IMG/VR virus record: IMGVR_UViG_3300046373_000062
Coordinates: 1 to 42,969 of that record
DNA: 42,969 nt
Reading direction: 5' to 3' (one strand)
DNA from: a virus
Position 1 is the first letter of the stretch; every line of letters begins with the position of its first letter. Shown here one piece after another: positions 37,269 to 42,969 of this stretch. A program made the position numbers and the translations under genes. The notes beneath the pieces are model-generated. The model was not told the DNA's origin. It did not search any database and saw nothing but the letters and a program-made list of their open reading frames with translations.

Positions 37269-37356
37269 TAAGGGGCATACAGCATTTAGCCAAAGTACGT
37301 GAGTTCATCGGCTCACTTACTGCTAACTGGAACTTACAGATGGGGCTTCTCTACTA

Positions 37357-37533
37357 ATGGGAAGTTCTTTTGATATCAGCCCTCGCCAATATCGCATAAT
37401 CCGCTGGCAAAGTCTTGGGTGGGACTGTTGTTCACCTCATAGAGGGTGTAATCGGCGCTACAAATCGCACCATACGAAGAAGGCTTGGCAATTAAATCCA
37501 AAAAGACGCAGAAAAGTGTTGACAAATCGGTAA
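37357..37533 (+). CDS. Possible 58-residue basic Cys/His protein
   Basis: Frame of 58 codons, rich in Arg, Lys, His and Trp with CC-xx-H-xx-C (residues 24-31), a conceivable zinc-binding nucleic-acid protein. No Shine-Dalgarno, and the ATG lies in a CTTC/GAAG hairpin, so translation may be conditional or absent. An antisense frame (37376-37678) covers the same bases and is less convincing. Confidence 0.4.
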   Translation: MGSSFDISPRQYRIIRWQSLGWDCCSPHRGCNRRYKSHHTKKAWQLNPKRRRKVLTNR

Positions 37534-37547
37534 TGGTTTGATACACT
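37519..37547 (+). promoter_or_regulatory. Strong promoter with ~290-nt leader
   Basis: TTGACA, 17 bases, TGA then TACACT; expected start near 37554. Confidence 0.85.
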
Positions 37548-37552
37548 AGTGT

Positions 37553-37843
37553 TAGAAATAAAGAAACCTTCCACGGAATCAATATTTCTAGAGTAACCGG
37601 CTTCCCTCGCCGGGAAAACAAAAACTCAAAACACACACTTTTCGATAAGTCTCGGGTACCGATATTTGACCCAAGCACAGTTCTTTTCCGGCTCCTCTGT
37701 TTAAATAGAAACCGGCCCGTGTTTTGAGCAATTAAGTCTTTTAGCTTGGATGTTCGGATACGTTGATGCTACCGCCTAGGTTCCAGTAGTACCAATGCCC
37801 GGACGTCCTTGAGCTAAAGAACTTAATTTGAGAGCGCTATTAT
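37553..37843 (+). ncRNA. Large structured 5' leader RNA
   Basis: Gene-free leader with nested helices: TAGAAATA/TATTTCTA (37553, 37583); CCGGC/GCCGG (37597, 37609); CTCAAAACAC/GTGTTTTGAG (37625, 37719) enclosing CTcGGGT/ACCCaAG (37651, 37669); and a ~27-pair arm joining 37730-37757 to 37799-37828 with an inner GCTAC/GTAGT. Loops are A-rich on this strand. It ends 15 bases before the next ATG. No known riboswitch class recognised. Confidence 0.6.
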
Positions 37844-38116
37844 ATGTCATCATTTGTACTAGGCGCTGTATCGCCACAAAACCTTATGAACTGGATCAAA
37901 GTTAATGATGCTACGTCTCTTAAGGGTACCGTCGGTGATTCATGGCGAGCTTATCTGTCGTCTCATGGCGGCACAGGTTCAACCTTTTACGATCTGGAGA
38001 CATCATACCTGCGTAATCTTGGTATTACTGTCGGGACACTACAGGATAGATGGAATACGCAGATAGTATCGGCCGGAAAAAACGGCCACGAGAAAGCCCG
38101 CAACTACTTTAAATAG
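37844..38116 (+). CDS. Hypothetical 90-residue early protein
   Basis: Soluble product with conserved-looking turns (LSSHGGTGSTFYDLETSYLRNLG) and a basic end. Translation start has only GAGAG upstream and lies just after the large structured leader, so its expression may be controlled by that RNA. No family recognised. Confidence 0.7.
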   Translation: MSSFVLGAVSPQNLMNWIKVNDATSLKGTVGDSWRAYLSSHGGTGSTFYDLETSYLRNLGITVGTLQDRWNTQIVSAGKNGHEKARNYFK

Positions 38117-38139
38117 TAAAACAACAGGAGATAAATGAT

Positions 38140-38439
38140 ATGTGGAGCGGAGACCAGGGATTAAACGACTCATTAGAGCAGACCAATAGCCCACAAGAGC
38201 CTGACCAATACGAAGATAAAGAGGAAGAAGTCTACGCGCCAGTAGTCTTACCTTTCAAAGAACGCACTAGCGGCGGCAGGTTTTACACACAAGAGCAGAT
38301 TGACCAACTCATCACCCAGAAACAGGTGGAGGCCAAGCTCGAGGGTATAGAAATTGCTTTCGACTCACATGACTACGATGGTATCCGAAAGATAGAGTCT
38401 GAGTTACGGTCGCAACTAACTAAACAGAAAGGTAAGTAA
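38140..38439 (+). CDS. Hypothetical acidic early protein
   Basis: A 99-residue product: acidic disordered start (DQYEDKEEEVY), a YTQEQIDQLITQKQVEAKLEG helix, and a basic tail. AGGAG nine bases before the ATG. No family recognised. Confidence 0.7.
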   Translation: MWSGDQGLNDSLEQTNSPQEPDQYEDKEEEVYAPVVLPFKERTSGGRFYTQEQIDQLITQKQVEAKLEGIEIAFDSHDYDGIRKIESELRSQLTKQKGK

Positions 38440-38440
38440 G

Positions 38441-38869
38441 ATGAAAACAGCAGTACACTTCTCCTCAGCGACCGACTTATGGTCAACGCCACAAGACTTC
38501 TACGACACGCTGAACGACGAGTTTGGGTTCACGCTCGATCCATGTGCTACACACGATAACGCTAAAACGCTCATGTACTACACCGAAGAAGACGACGGTT
38601 TAGCGCAAGACTGGACTGGTGAAATTGTGTTTATGAATCCACCATACGGCCGAGTGATTGGCGATTGGATGAAGAAAGCCAAGGAGAGCAACGCAACTGT
38701 TGTGTGTCTCGTACCTGCTCGTACTGATACTCGCTGGTGGCACGATCATGTTATAGGAGGCGGTGCTGAGGTGCGTTTCATTAAGGGAAGGCTCAAGTTT
38801 GGTGGACAGAAGAACAGTGCGCCATTCCCTAGTGCAGTAGTAATATTCAGGAGAAGCGACAATGACTAG
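38441..38869 (+). CDS. Phage N-6-adenine DNA methyltransferase (Dam-like)
   Basis: A 142-residue protein of the phage adenine methyltransferase family: WSTPQDFYDTLNDEFGFTLDPCATHDNAK, the catalytic NPPY at 66-69, VVCLVPARTDTRWWHDHV, and EVRFIKGRLKFGG...APFPSAVVIF. It methylates adenine in DNA, which may protect the phage from restriction or mark replication. The short length is normal for this phage type. Confidence 0.9.
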   Translation: MKTAVHFSSATDLWSTPQDFYDTLNDEFGFTLDPCATHDNAKTLMYYTEEDDGLAQDWTGEIVFMNPPYGRVIGDWMKKAKESNATVVCLVPARTDTRWWHDHVIGGGAEVRFIKGRLKFGGQKNSAPFPSAVVIFRRSDND

Positions 38870-39155
38870 CCTCACCCCACAAGAGCCGACGGCGCAAGAG
38901 ACACAGATACGTGGCCTGATTACTGCTATGGCAGTTAGGAACTACCCCAGCGCAACCGGCATTATTGAGGATGTAGATATTGCTATGCAACTCATCGAAG
39001 CTGAAGCCATCCGCCGTGAACAAGCATTAGCTCAGAGAGTGTGGAGCGCGCACACATCTAAAAAGATTTACGCTGGAGATATACTATTCGATACTCTCAG
39101 ACCATATATATGGGACGAAAGTAAGAATGACTTTATCCACCAAGGAGGCAAGTAA
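38862..39155 (+). CDS. Hypothetical helical protein
   Basis: A 97-residue product whose ATG overlaps the methyltransferase end by 8 bases and whose stop overlaps the next start (TAATG). Helical; no family recognised. Confidence 0.65.
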   Translation: MTSLTPQEPTAQETQIRGLITAMAVRNYPSATGIIEDVDIAMQLIEAEAIRREQALAQRVWSAHTSKKIYAGDILFDTLRPYIWDESKNDFIHQGGK

Positions 39156-39406
39156 TGAAATACTGGGACATTAAACCTCTCACTAAGCAAGAACGTATTC
39201 ATAACGCCCAGAATCGTGTTGAACGGGCAAAACGAGTATTGATACGGGAATTGGAGAAGACAGACCCTAGGCACGCTGTATTAATGCACAAGAGGCTATC
39301 CCCACTGCAATTCTCTACGCAACGTACGGAATTCATCTATGTCGATCAATATGGTAGGGTTGTAGACAGGCCAACACCTCGTCAGGGATTTACACTGATC
39401 TGCTAA
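39155..39406 (+). CDS. Hypothetical basic protein
   Basis: An 83-residue product: basic helices (ERIHNAQNRVERAKRVLIRELEK) then a beta segment (RTEFIYVDQYGRVVD). Coupled by TAATG after AAGGAGGCAAG. No family recognised. Last gene before a ~520-base gene-free stretch. Confidence 0.65.
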   Translation: MKYWDIKPLTKQERIHNAQNRVERAKRVLIRELEKTDPRHAVLMHKRLSPLQFSTQRTEFIYVDQYGRVVDRPTPRQGFTLIC

Positions 39407-39926
39407 TAATGTTAATATAAAAATAGCCCTCTAGTTTATTTGTCTATTCTAGAGGACGAAGGGGCACCTTACTGGCGGGTGTCTCTTTTTATGTTGCGTA
39501 GCAACCGGCGCTATGCGCTTTTAATTTGTATTTTATTTATGCCATGATATATTTAGGGGAGGGAAGTATTAAATATACCGGCCTTATATATTTTGATTTG
39601 AAATTTTTATACCCCCTATGATATAAAGGTACTATATTTAGTACCATGCGCTTGCGCTAAAGAGTTCCTTTTTTTATATTGGATGTGTTTACACAGAGGG
39701 GGGCGCTTTTTCTCACTGAGGTGGGATGGTACCTAATCAACTAGCGGGGTACCGGGGGCATTAAAGAGCAAGTGTAGGTATGTATGACCGTCACCCTCCG
39801 GCGGCTCAGCTCTTGACATATATATGTATACATGGTCATGACCTCTGATAGCGTATAGTGTTTTAACGTCGCACAATATACATTTGACGACATAAGGTTA
39901 TTAGGCCTGTGAGATGAGTGTATATG
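39407..39926 (-). other. AT-rich gene-free region: TerS transcript tail and possible origin
   Basis: No convincing frame on either strand. Contains AT-rich blocks (39520-39690), inverted repeats GGTAC/GTACC (39627-39646 area), TGTGTTTACACA (39684-39695), repeated GCGC pairs, and the perfect 10-base palindrome GGTCATGACC (39834-39843) at the -10 position behind a TTGACA (39813-39818). An origin, replication control site or long 3' untranslated RNA are all possible. Confidence 0.4.
39411..39455 (-). terminator. Terminator of the TerS transcript
   Basis: CCTCTAG...CTAGAGG on the - strand followed by GCTATTTTTATATT. It lies about 470 bases beyond the TerS stop. Confidence 0.7.
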
Positions 39927-40436
39927 CTACTCAGTGTCCGGCAACGCCTTGGGCGGGACGCTAGAGGGTATGTAGTGCGCACCGATACGAACACCAGTTA
40001 AATCAAGCTTAACCTCTACAGTTCTAGCGGTTGTTTCATTGCGTTGAATGGCTTTGCCCTCGGTACGATCTAGTACATCTTGTGACGCTTTTAGTGCAAT
40101 ACTTTCGTTCTGCGACTCTATCAATGTAACTATTCGCGTCTTCGCCTTCTTTACGGCACTCTCTTTATAGATTTGTACATTTGGCTTCGCTAATAGTGCT
40201 GAGGCTGTCGCACGTGCGCTATCGCGATTGGTTGTGCCATGTATATCTATATACGCTTGTGTTTGACTTAACTTAGGGTTCTCTAGTAAGTTGTCTACTA
40301 GTTGTTTTGTCTTTGGCTTTAGACCTAACTGCTTAGCTAGTCGTGTCTTTTCTTGTTCGGCCGTCAGTTTTGGCGCATTACCGGCTTTCTTATTCTTGCC
40401 ACGATCTGCGCGGTTATTGTTCGCTTTTACTGCCAT
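39927..40436 (-). CDS. terS: Terminase small subunit-like protein
   Basis: A 169-residue protein: basic N-terminus (NNNRADRGKNKK), then the helix-turn-helix pattern of small terminases (LKPKTKQLVDNLLENPKLSQTQAYIDIHGTTNRDSARATASALLAKPNVQIY) and a long helix with ALKASQDVLDRTEG. It should recognise packaging DNA and recruit TerL. Unusually it is encoded ~4 kb from terL, alone on the - strand inside the early block, with its own promoter. A general DNA-binding regulator is the alternative. Confidence 0.75.
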   Translation of the reverse strand: MAVKANNNRADRGKNKKAGNAPKLTAEQEKTRLAKQLGLKPKTKQLVDNLLENPKLSQTQAYIDIHGTTNRDSARATASALLAKPNVQIYKESAVKKAKTRIVTLIESQNESIALKASQDVLDRTEGKAIQRNETTARTVEVKLDLTGVRIGAHYIPSSVPPKALPDTE

Positions 40437-40450
40437 TTAATCATTACCTG

Positions 40451-40474
40451 TCTATTGTTGGTCTATCTATTGTT
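40451..40474 (-). promoter_or_regulatory. Direct repeat in the terS leader
   Basis: TCTATTGTT at 40451-40459 and 40466-40474, between the -10 and the terS start; 15-base spacing could allow binding of a dimeric regulator. Confidence 0.3.
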
Positions 40475-40477
40475 ACT

Positions 40478-40507
40478 ATTATACCATATCAGCTAGCAAT
40501 ATGTCAA
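40478..40507 (-). promoter_or_regulatory. Promoter of terS
   Basis: TTGACA, 18 bases, TGG then TATAAT on the - strand; consensus hexamers. Confidence 0.8.
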
Positions 40508-40570
40508 TAGCTCGACCTCTGTTACGGCCTATTATCCCAATAAAATCGCAAAAAAAGTCTATAAAAAGTA

Positions 40571-40599
40571 TTGACTCTATCAAGTTACTGGTTTATGAT
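40571..40599 (+). promoter_or_regulatory. Promoter of the rightmost early operon
   Basis: TTGACT, 17 bases, TATGAT; ~93 bases before the ATG at 40699. Diverges from the terS promoter. Confidence 0.65.
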
Positions 40600-40698
40600 A
40601 AAGACAGTCGAACGACGCACAACACCAAAGCAGATAGCAGGGTTGAAGCGTACAACTAGACGAAGCCACCCAATAACGAAGCAATAAGGAGAAAGACA

Positions 40699-41154
40699 AT
40701 GCAAGACCTTTACACTAAAGAAGCACAAGAGCGCCGCGATCGTTTCAACACCATCATTAGTAAAATAGATATGGTATTAATGAACAAAATCCCCGAGGTT
40801 GATGATTCGATCTGGGAGAACTGGGAAGATAGCCGCCCGGAAGATAATTGCGACGTTATAGACATATCTAACGCTAGCGACGAGGTTCGCAAGCAAGCAC
40901 CTGAAGGTATGGACTATTACTGCCAAGAGCACAGCCAATATACTGACATATCAGACCAGTGCGATAGCTATGGAGAGGGTGTTGAAGTCTACCAGTGGTA
41001 CGCCGTTAATAGTGTTGACGCTGAATATCTAGCAGACCACAAGCAGTATATTACTTATAGCGACGCGCTAGATACGTATTTCTTAGCCATTACTCACTTC
41101 GGTACGGCCTGGGACTATGTAGATAGCATGGTTGACGACATTCTAGGAGAATAA
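40699..41154 (+). CDS. Acidic early protein, possible DNA mimic
   Basis: A 151-residue product with a strong AAGGAGAAAGACA site, first behind a promoter. After a short basic start it is very rich in Asp and Glu (VDDSIWENWEDSRPEDNCDVIDI; DISDQCDSYGEGVEVYQWY; YVDSMVDDILGE) with few Lys/Arg. Small acidic early phage proteins are sometimes DNA mimics that block host nucleases; this is inference from composition. No family recognised. Confidence 0.7.
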   Translation: MQDLYTKEAQERRDRFNTIISKIDMVLMNKIPEVDDSIWENWEDSRPEDNCDVIDISNASDEVRKQAPEGMDYYCQEHSQYTDISDQCDSYGEGVEVYQWYAVNSVDAEYLADHKQYITYSDALDTYFLAITHFGTAWDYVDSMVDDILGE

Positions 41155-41160
41155 CTGACA

Positions 41161-41191
41161 GGGTGGGGCGGTTTGCGAGGCCGCCACACCC
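41161..41191 (+). promoter_or_regulatory. Strong GC hairpin after the acidic gene
   Basis: GGGTG-g-GGCGG pairs with CCGCC-a-CACCC (ten pairs, one mismatch), no U-tract. Probably mRNA 3' protection or partial termination. Confidence 0.5.
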
Positions 41192-41210
41192 ATAAAAGAA
41201 AGAAAACACT

Positions 41211-41282
41211 ATGAAAAAAGCACTCTATACTGTAATAATGGTAGCATTAGTAATCATAACCGCGTATGTATACGCAATCTAG
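41211..41282 (+). CDS. 23-residue membrane microprotein
   Basis: MKKALYTVIMVALVIITAYVYAI as a single hydrophobic helix with a basic start. Ribosome site weak (AAAGAAAG). Second of two tiny one-helix genes in this genome; translation not certain. Confidence 0.45.
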   Translation: MKKALYTVIMVALVIITAYVYAI

Positions 41283-41293
41283 GAGACAAAGCA

Positions 41294-41356
41294 ATGACTC
41301 ACGTACAAATCAACCACATCGGGATTAGCTTCAAAGTAAAGGTGACACGAAAATGA
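41294..41356 (+). CDS. 20-residue peptide gene
   Basis: AGGAGACAAAGCA precedes the ATG; product MTHVQINHIGISFKVKVTRK. Stop overlaps the next ATG (ATGA), so it may mainly serve to couple translation of the following gene. Confidence 0.4.
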   Translation: MTHVQINHIGISFKVKVTRK

Positions 41357-41529
41357 GCAACCGTGATCTATTGGAAACAGTCTATGACATTCTAGCGAAT
41401 AATGAAGTAGCGCAACAGGCCCGCGAAGAAGTCGCCCGACGCATTGACCATATCGACTACGATGTACACGAAATTGTCTTCGATGGTGGTAAAGTAATAT
41501 TAGCATTAGCCGACTTACGAGGTGAATAG
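41353..41529 (+). CDS. 58-residue hypothetical protein
   Basis: Starts in the ATGA overlap. Helical product (LLETVYDILANNEVAQQAREEVARRI) with a C-terminal beta-turn-helix (DGGKVILALADLRGE). No family recognised. Confidence 0.6.
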   Translation: MSNRDLLETVYDILANNEVAQQAREEVARRIDHIDYDVHEIVFDGGKVILALADLRGE

Positions 41530-41531
41530 TC

Positions 41532-41747
41532 ATGAAAACATTAATTATAATCTGGGGACTGGTCGCCATCGCTGGCACGGTCGTAACAGTCTACATTGTC
41601 TCGGTTATCTCTGACGCAACGTTGACACCAACCGCAACGGCTTCAACACATCAGACCATGAAGGTATCAGATCACCCTACAAACGCTAAATACAACTACA
41701 ACCCACAGCAGACCATTGACGGCACACAGTTGCAGGGCGGCTTCTAA
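41532..41747 (+). CDS. Small membrane or secreted protein
   Basis: A 71-residue product with one N-terminal hydrophobic helix (residues 3-27) and a polar Thr/Asn/Gln-rich tail that would lie outside the cell. Stop overlaps the next start (TAATG). No lipobox. Role unknown. Confidence 0.65.
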   Translation: MKTLIIIWGLVAIAGTVVTVYIVSVISDATLTPTATASTHQTMKVSDHPTNAKYNYNPQQTIDGTQLQGGF

Positions 41748-41899
41748 TGTGGTGGATACCTTTAGTAGCCCTTGTAATGATTATGTTGATCTTACAGCCA
41801 ACCAATAATAGGGGCTATGTCAATAAGAAGAAAGTAATCGCGAATAGAATTGCTAAGGCCCACCAGATTCTAGAGGAAAAAGATGGACGCACGAATTAA
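41747..41899 (+). CDS. 50-residue membrane-anchored basic protein
   Basis: Coupled start (TAATG). One hydrophobic helix (MWWIPLVALVMIMLILQ), then a cytoplasmic-type basic region (NKKKVIANRIAKAHQILEEK). Overlaps the next gene by 17 bases. No family recognised. Confidence 0.6.
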   Translation: MWWIPLVALVMIMLILQPTNNRGYVNKKKVIANRIAKAHQILEEKDGRTN

Positions 41900-42314
41900 G
41901 ATAGGTAGGGAGACCCGCCAAAAGCTTGACAACCCCGTACTAGACGAAGCCGCAAAGCGTAAGCTACGTATGCAGAGGGTTATAGAGTTCATTGACAAGA
42001 CGCCACCCGGTAAGCCCATTAAGAACACCGACGTTATTCTGTCCGCTGGCTATGATGTATCAGATAACAACGATTATGCAAACGGATATTATCTCATAAA
42101 ACAGATGATTGAGCAAGGCATGATTGCCCGACAGAGTGAACCACGTAAACAAACGGCTTACTACAAAGTCATCAAAAGCACCTTAGAGGCCACTAGCCGC
42201 ATACGTACCTACTCACTGAGTAACTTAGAGAAAGAAGCAAAGGAGTTTTTATGGAATACGGGTAGCGACAGCTTAAGGGAATTTGTCAACTATAAGGTGG
42301 GGCAAGATGGATAA
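41883..42314 (+). CDS. Possible winged-helix regulator
   Basis: A 143-residue basic product. Residues 28-98 have the helix-helix-strand pattern of a winged helix (RVIEFIDKTPPGKPIKNTDVILSAGYDVSDNND...YLIKQMIEQGMIARQSEPRKQTAYYKVI). It could bind DNA as an early regulator or replication factor. GGAAAAAG precedes the ATG. Family not recognised. Confidence 0.65.
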   Translation: MDARIKIGRETRQKLDNPVLDEAAKRKLRMQRVIEFIDKTPPGKPIKNTDVILSAGYDVSDNNDYANGYYLIKQMIEQGMIARQSEPRKQTAYYKVIKSTLEATSRIRTYSLSNLEKEAKEFLWNTGSDSLREFVNYKVGQDG

Positions 42315-42462
42315 AATAGTAACCTATCACGTAGAGATAACCGGCAAGAACCCAGAGCCCTACACATTACCGGCGATCGAAGTGCTACTACTGCATTTCA
42401 TCAAGATTATGCAAAAGGCCTATCCGAAAATGAATATAACTGTATCGAAAGACAAGGAGTAA
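42307..42462 (+). CDS. 51-residue hypothetical protein
   Basis: ATG inside the end of the previous gene (8-base overlap). Small alpha/beta product (IVTYHVEITGKNPEPYTLPAIEVLLLHFIKIMQ). Ends four bases before the SSB start, whose ribosome site AAGGAG overlaps its last codons. Confidence 0.55.
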   Translation: MDKIVTYHVEITGKNPEPYTLPAIEVLLLHFIKIMQKAYPKMNITVSKDKE

Positions 42463-42466
42463 GGAA

Positions 42467-42829
42467 ATGGCAAAATCAATCAATCAGGCAGTACTATTAG
42501 GAAATTTAACAGCAGACCCAGACTTTAAGACGTTACCAAGTGGCCAAGGTGCTGTACGCTTTTCACTAGCGCTAAACCGTTCATACCCAGACAAAGAGGG
42601 TCAGACCGTAGAGGTGACAACCTATCTCGACGTGGTTGCATACGGCAAGCTAGCCGAGCAAGTATCTGAACGCCTCACAAAGGGCAGTCGGGCACTCGTC
42701 GAAGGGCGCATTGACAACCGCACATGGGACGATAAAGAAACTGGCCAACGTCGTAGTAAGTACGAAATTCTTGCGAATGACGTTACATTCTTGGATCAGT
42801 CTAAGAGTATAGAGGTACAAGGCGAATAA
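42467..42829 (+). CDS. ssb: Single-stranded DNA-binding protein
   Basis: A 120-residue OB-fold SSB: INQAVLLGNLTADPDFKTLPSGQGAVRFSLALNRSY, TYLDVVAYGKLAEQVSERLTKGSRALVEGRI, WDDKETGQRRSKYEILANDVTFL. It coats ssDNA during replication. The acidic interaction tail of cellular SSB (DDDIPF-type) is missing; the chain stops just after the OB fold. Directly upstream of the terminator/promoter at the circle joint. Confidence 0.93.
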   Translation: MAKSINQAVLLGNLTADPDFKTLPSGQGAVRFSLALNRSYPDKEGQTVEVTTYLDVVAYGKLAEQVSERLTKGSRALVEGRIDNRTWDDKETGQRRSKYEILANDVTFLDQSKSIEVQGE

Positions 42830-42842
42830 TCTAGAAAAATGG

Positions 42843-42969
42843 TATTGCTTTTGATCTAGGTTTGTGATACACTGGGAGTAGAAATAAAAAGCTACTCCCT
42901 TTTAGCTTACAAAAACAAACAGGAGAATGAATGGCCCAGATTAACTTTCCTGGCGGACAAGTCGTTGAT
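42843..42969. repeat. Terminal direct repeat, right copy
   Basis: Second copy of the 127-base end repeat; it carries the same promoter, hairpin and first codons of the PD-(D/E)XK nuclease. The nuclease reading frame is cut by the window end only because the circle was opened here. Confidence 0.95.

Noticed and set aside
37376-37678. 100-codon - strand frame
   Set aside because: Antisense to a strong promoter and to long RNA helices; no ribosome site or promoter of its own.
1-42969. Integrase, repressor or attachment site indicating lysogeny
   Set aside because: No recombinase or typical repressor was recognised; the winged-helix candidate at 41883 is not enough to claim a temperate phage.
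1-42969. CRISPR array or insertion sequence
   Set aside because: No regularly spaced repeats and no transposase-like frame were seen.

Overview
The window is a complete tailed-phage genome. The last 127 bases (42843-42969) repeat the first 127 exactly, so the molecule closes as a circle, or is terminally redundant, with about 42,842 unique bases. The virion genes are podovirus-like: a large portal, an SU10/DUF5309-like major capsid protein, a head-tail adaptor, a P22 gp10/T7 gp12-like nozzle protein, two large internal (ejection) proteins and a LamG-type fibre. Genes read in the standard bacterial code, and promoters are sigma70-like, usually with a 17-base spacer and often a TGN extended -10. 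The host cannot be named from the sequence. A GH25 endolysin and a small transglycosylase-like protein of a kind I associate with Gram-positive bacteria and Saccharibacteria suggest one of those groups, with low confidence.

Layout. (1) 37083 rightwards through the circle joint to 10224, + strand: early and accessory genes (Dam-type methyltransferase, SSB, PD-(D/E)XK nuclease, DnaB-like ATPase, NinG-like nuclease, MoxR/CobS-like AAA+ ATPase with partner) plus many small membrane or coiled-coil proteins. TerS (39927-40436) lies inside this block on the - strand, with a long untranslated tail that includes an AT-rich, origin-like stretch. (2) 35714 leftwards to 10355, - strand: TerL, a glycosyltransferase/GroEL/methyltransferase/HAD block, portal, scaffold, capsid, adaptor, nozzle, ejection proteins, fibre, lysis genes, an exonuclease, a two-tRNA operon and small genes. 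(3) 35827-37843: a control region with a three-tRNA operon (Trp, Asn, Gln) and several RNAs that appear to have their own promoters and terminators.

How the parts work together. The early block supplies replication and recombination functions from several promoters. The late block is re-initiated by internal promoters before portal, scaffold/capsid, ejection proteins and fibre. The two blocks converge at 10348-10380 on a strong terminator, and three further terminators facing the same way lie inside the late strand.

The most unusual content is RNA-based. The Trp/Asn/Gln tRNA operon is preceded by a possible leader peptide containing Trp, Gln and Asn codons and then by an intrinsic terminator, the layout of an attenuator. 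A predicted ~75-nt RNA displays CCUUUCUCCU, complementary to the phage's own early ribosome-binding sites. There is a ~290-nt leader with very long helices, and a tRNA with a UCA anticodon and G33. Separately, a GT-B glycosyltransferase appears split into its two halves, with a GroEL gene and a 44-residue gene between them.
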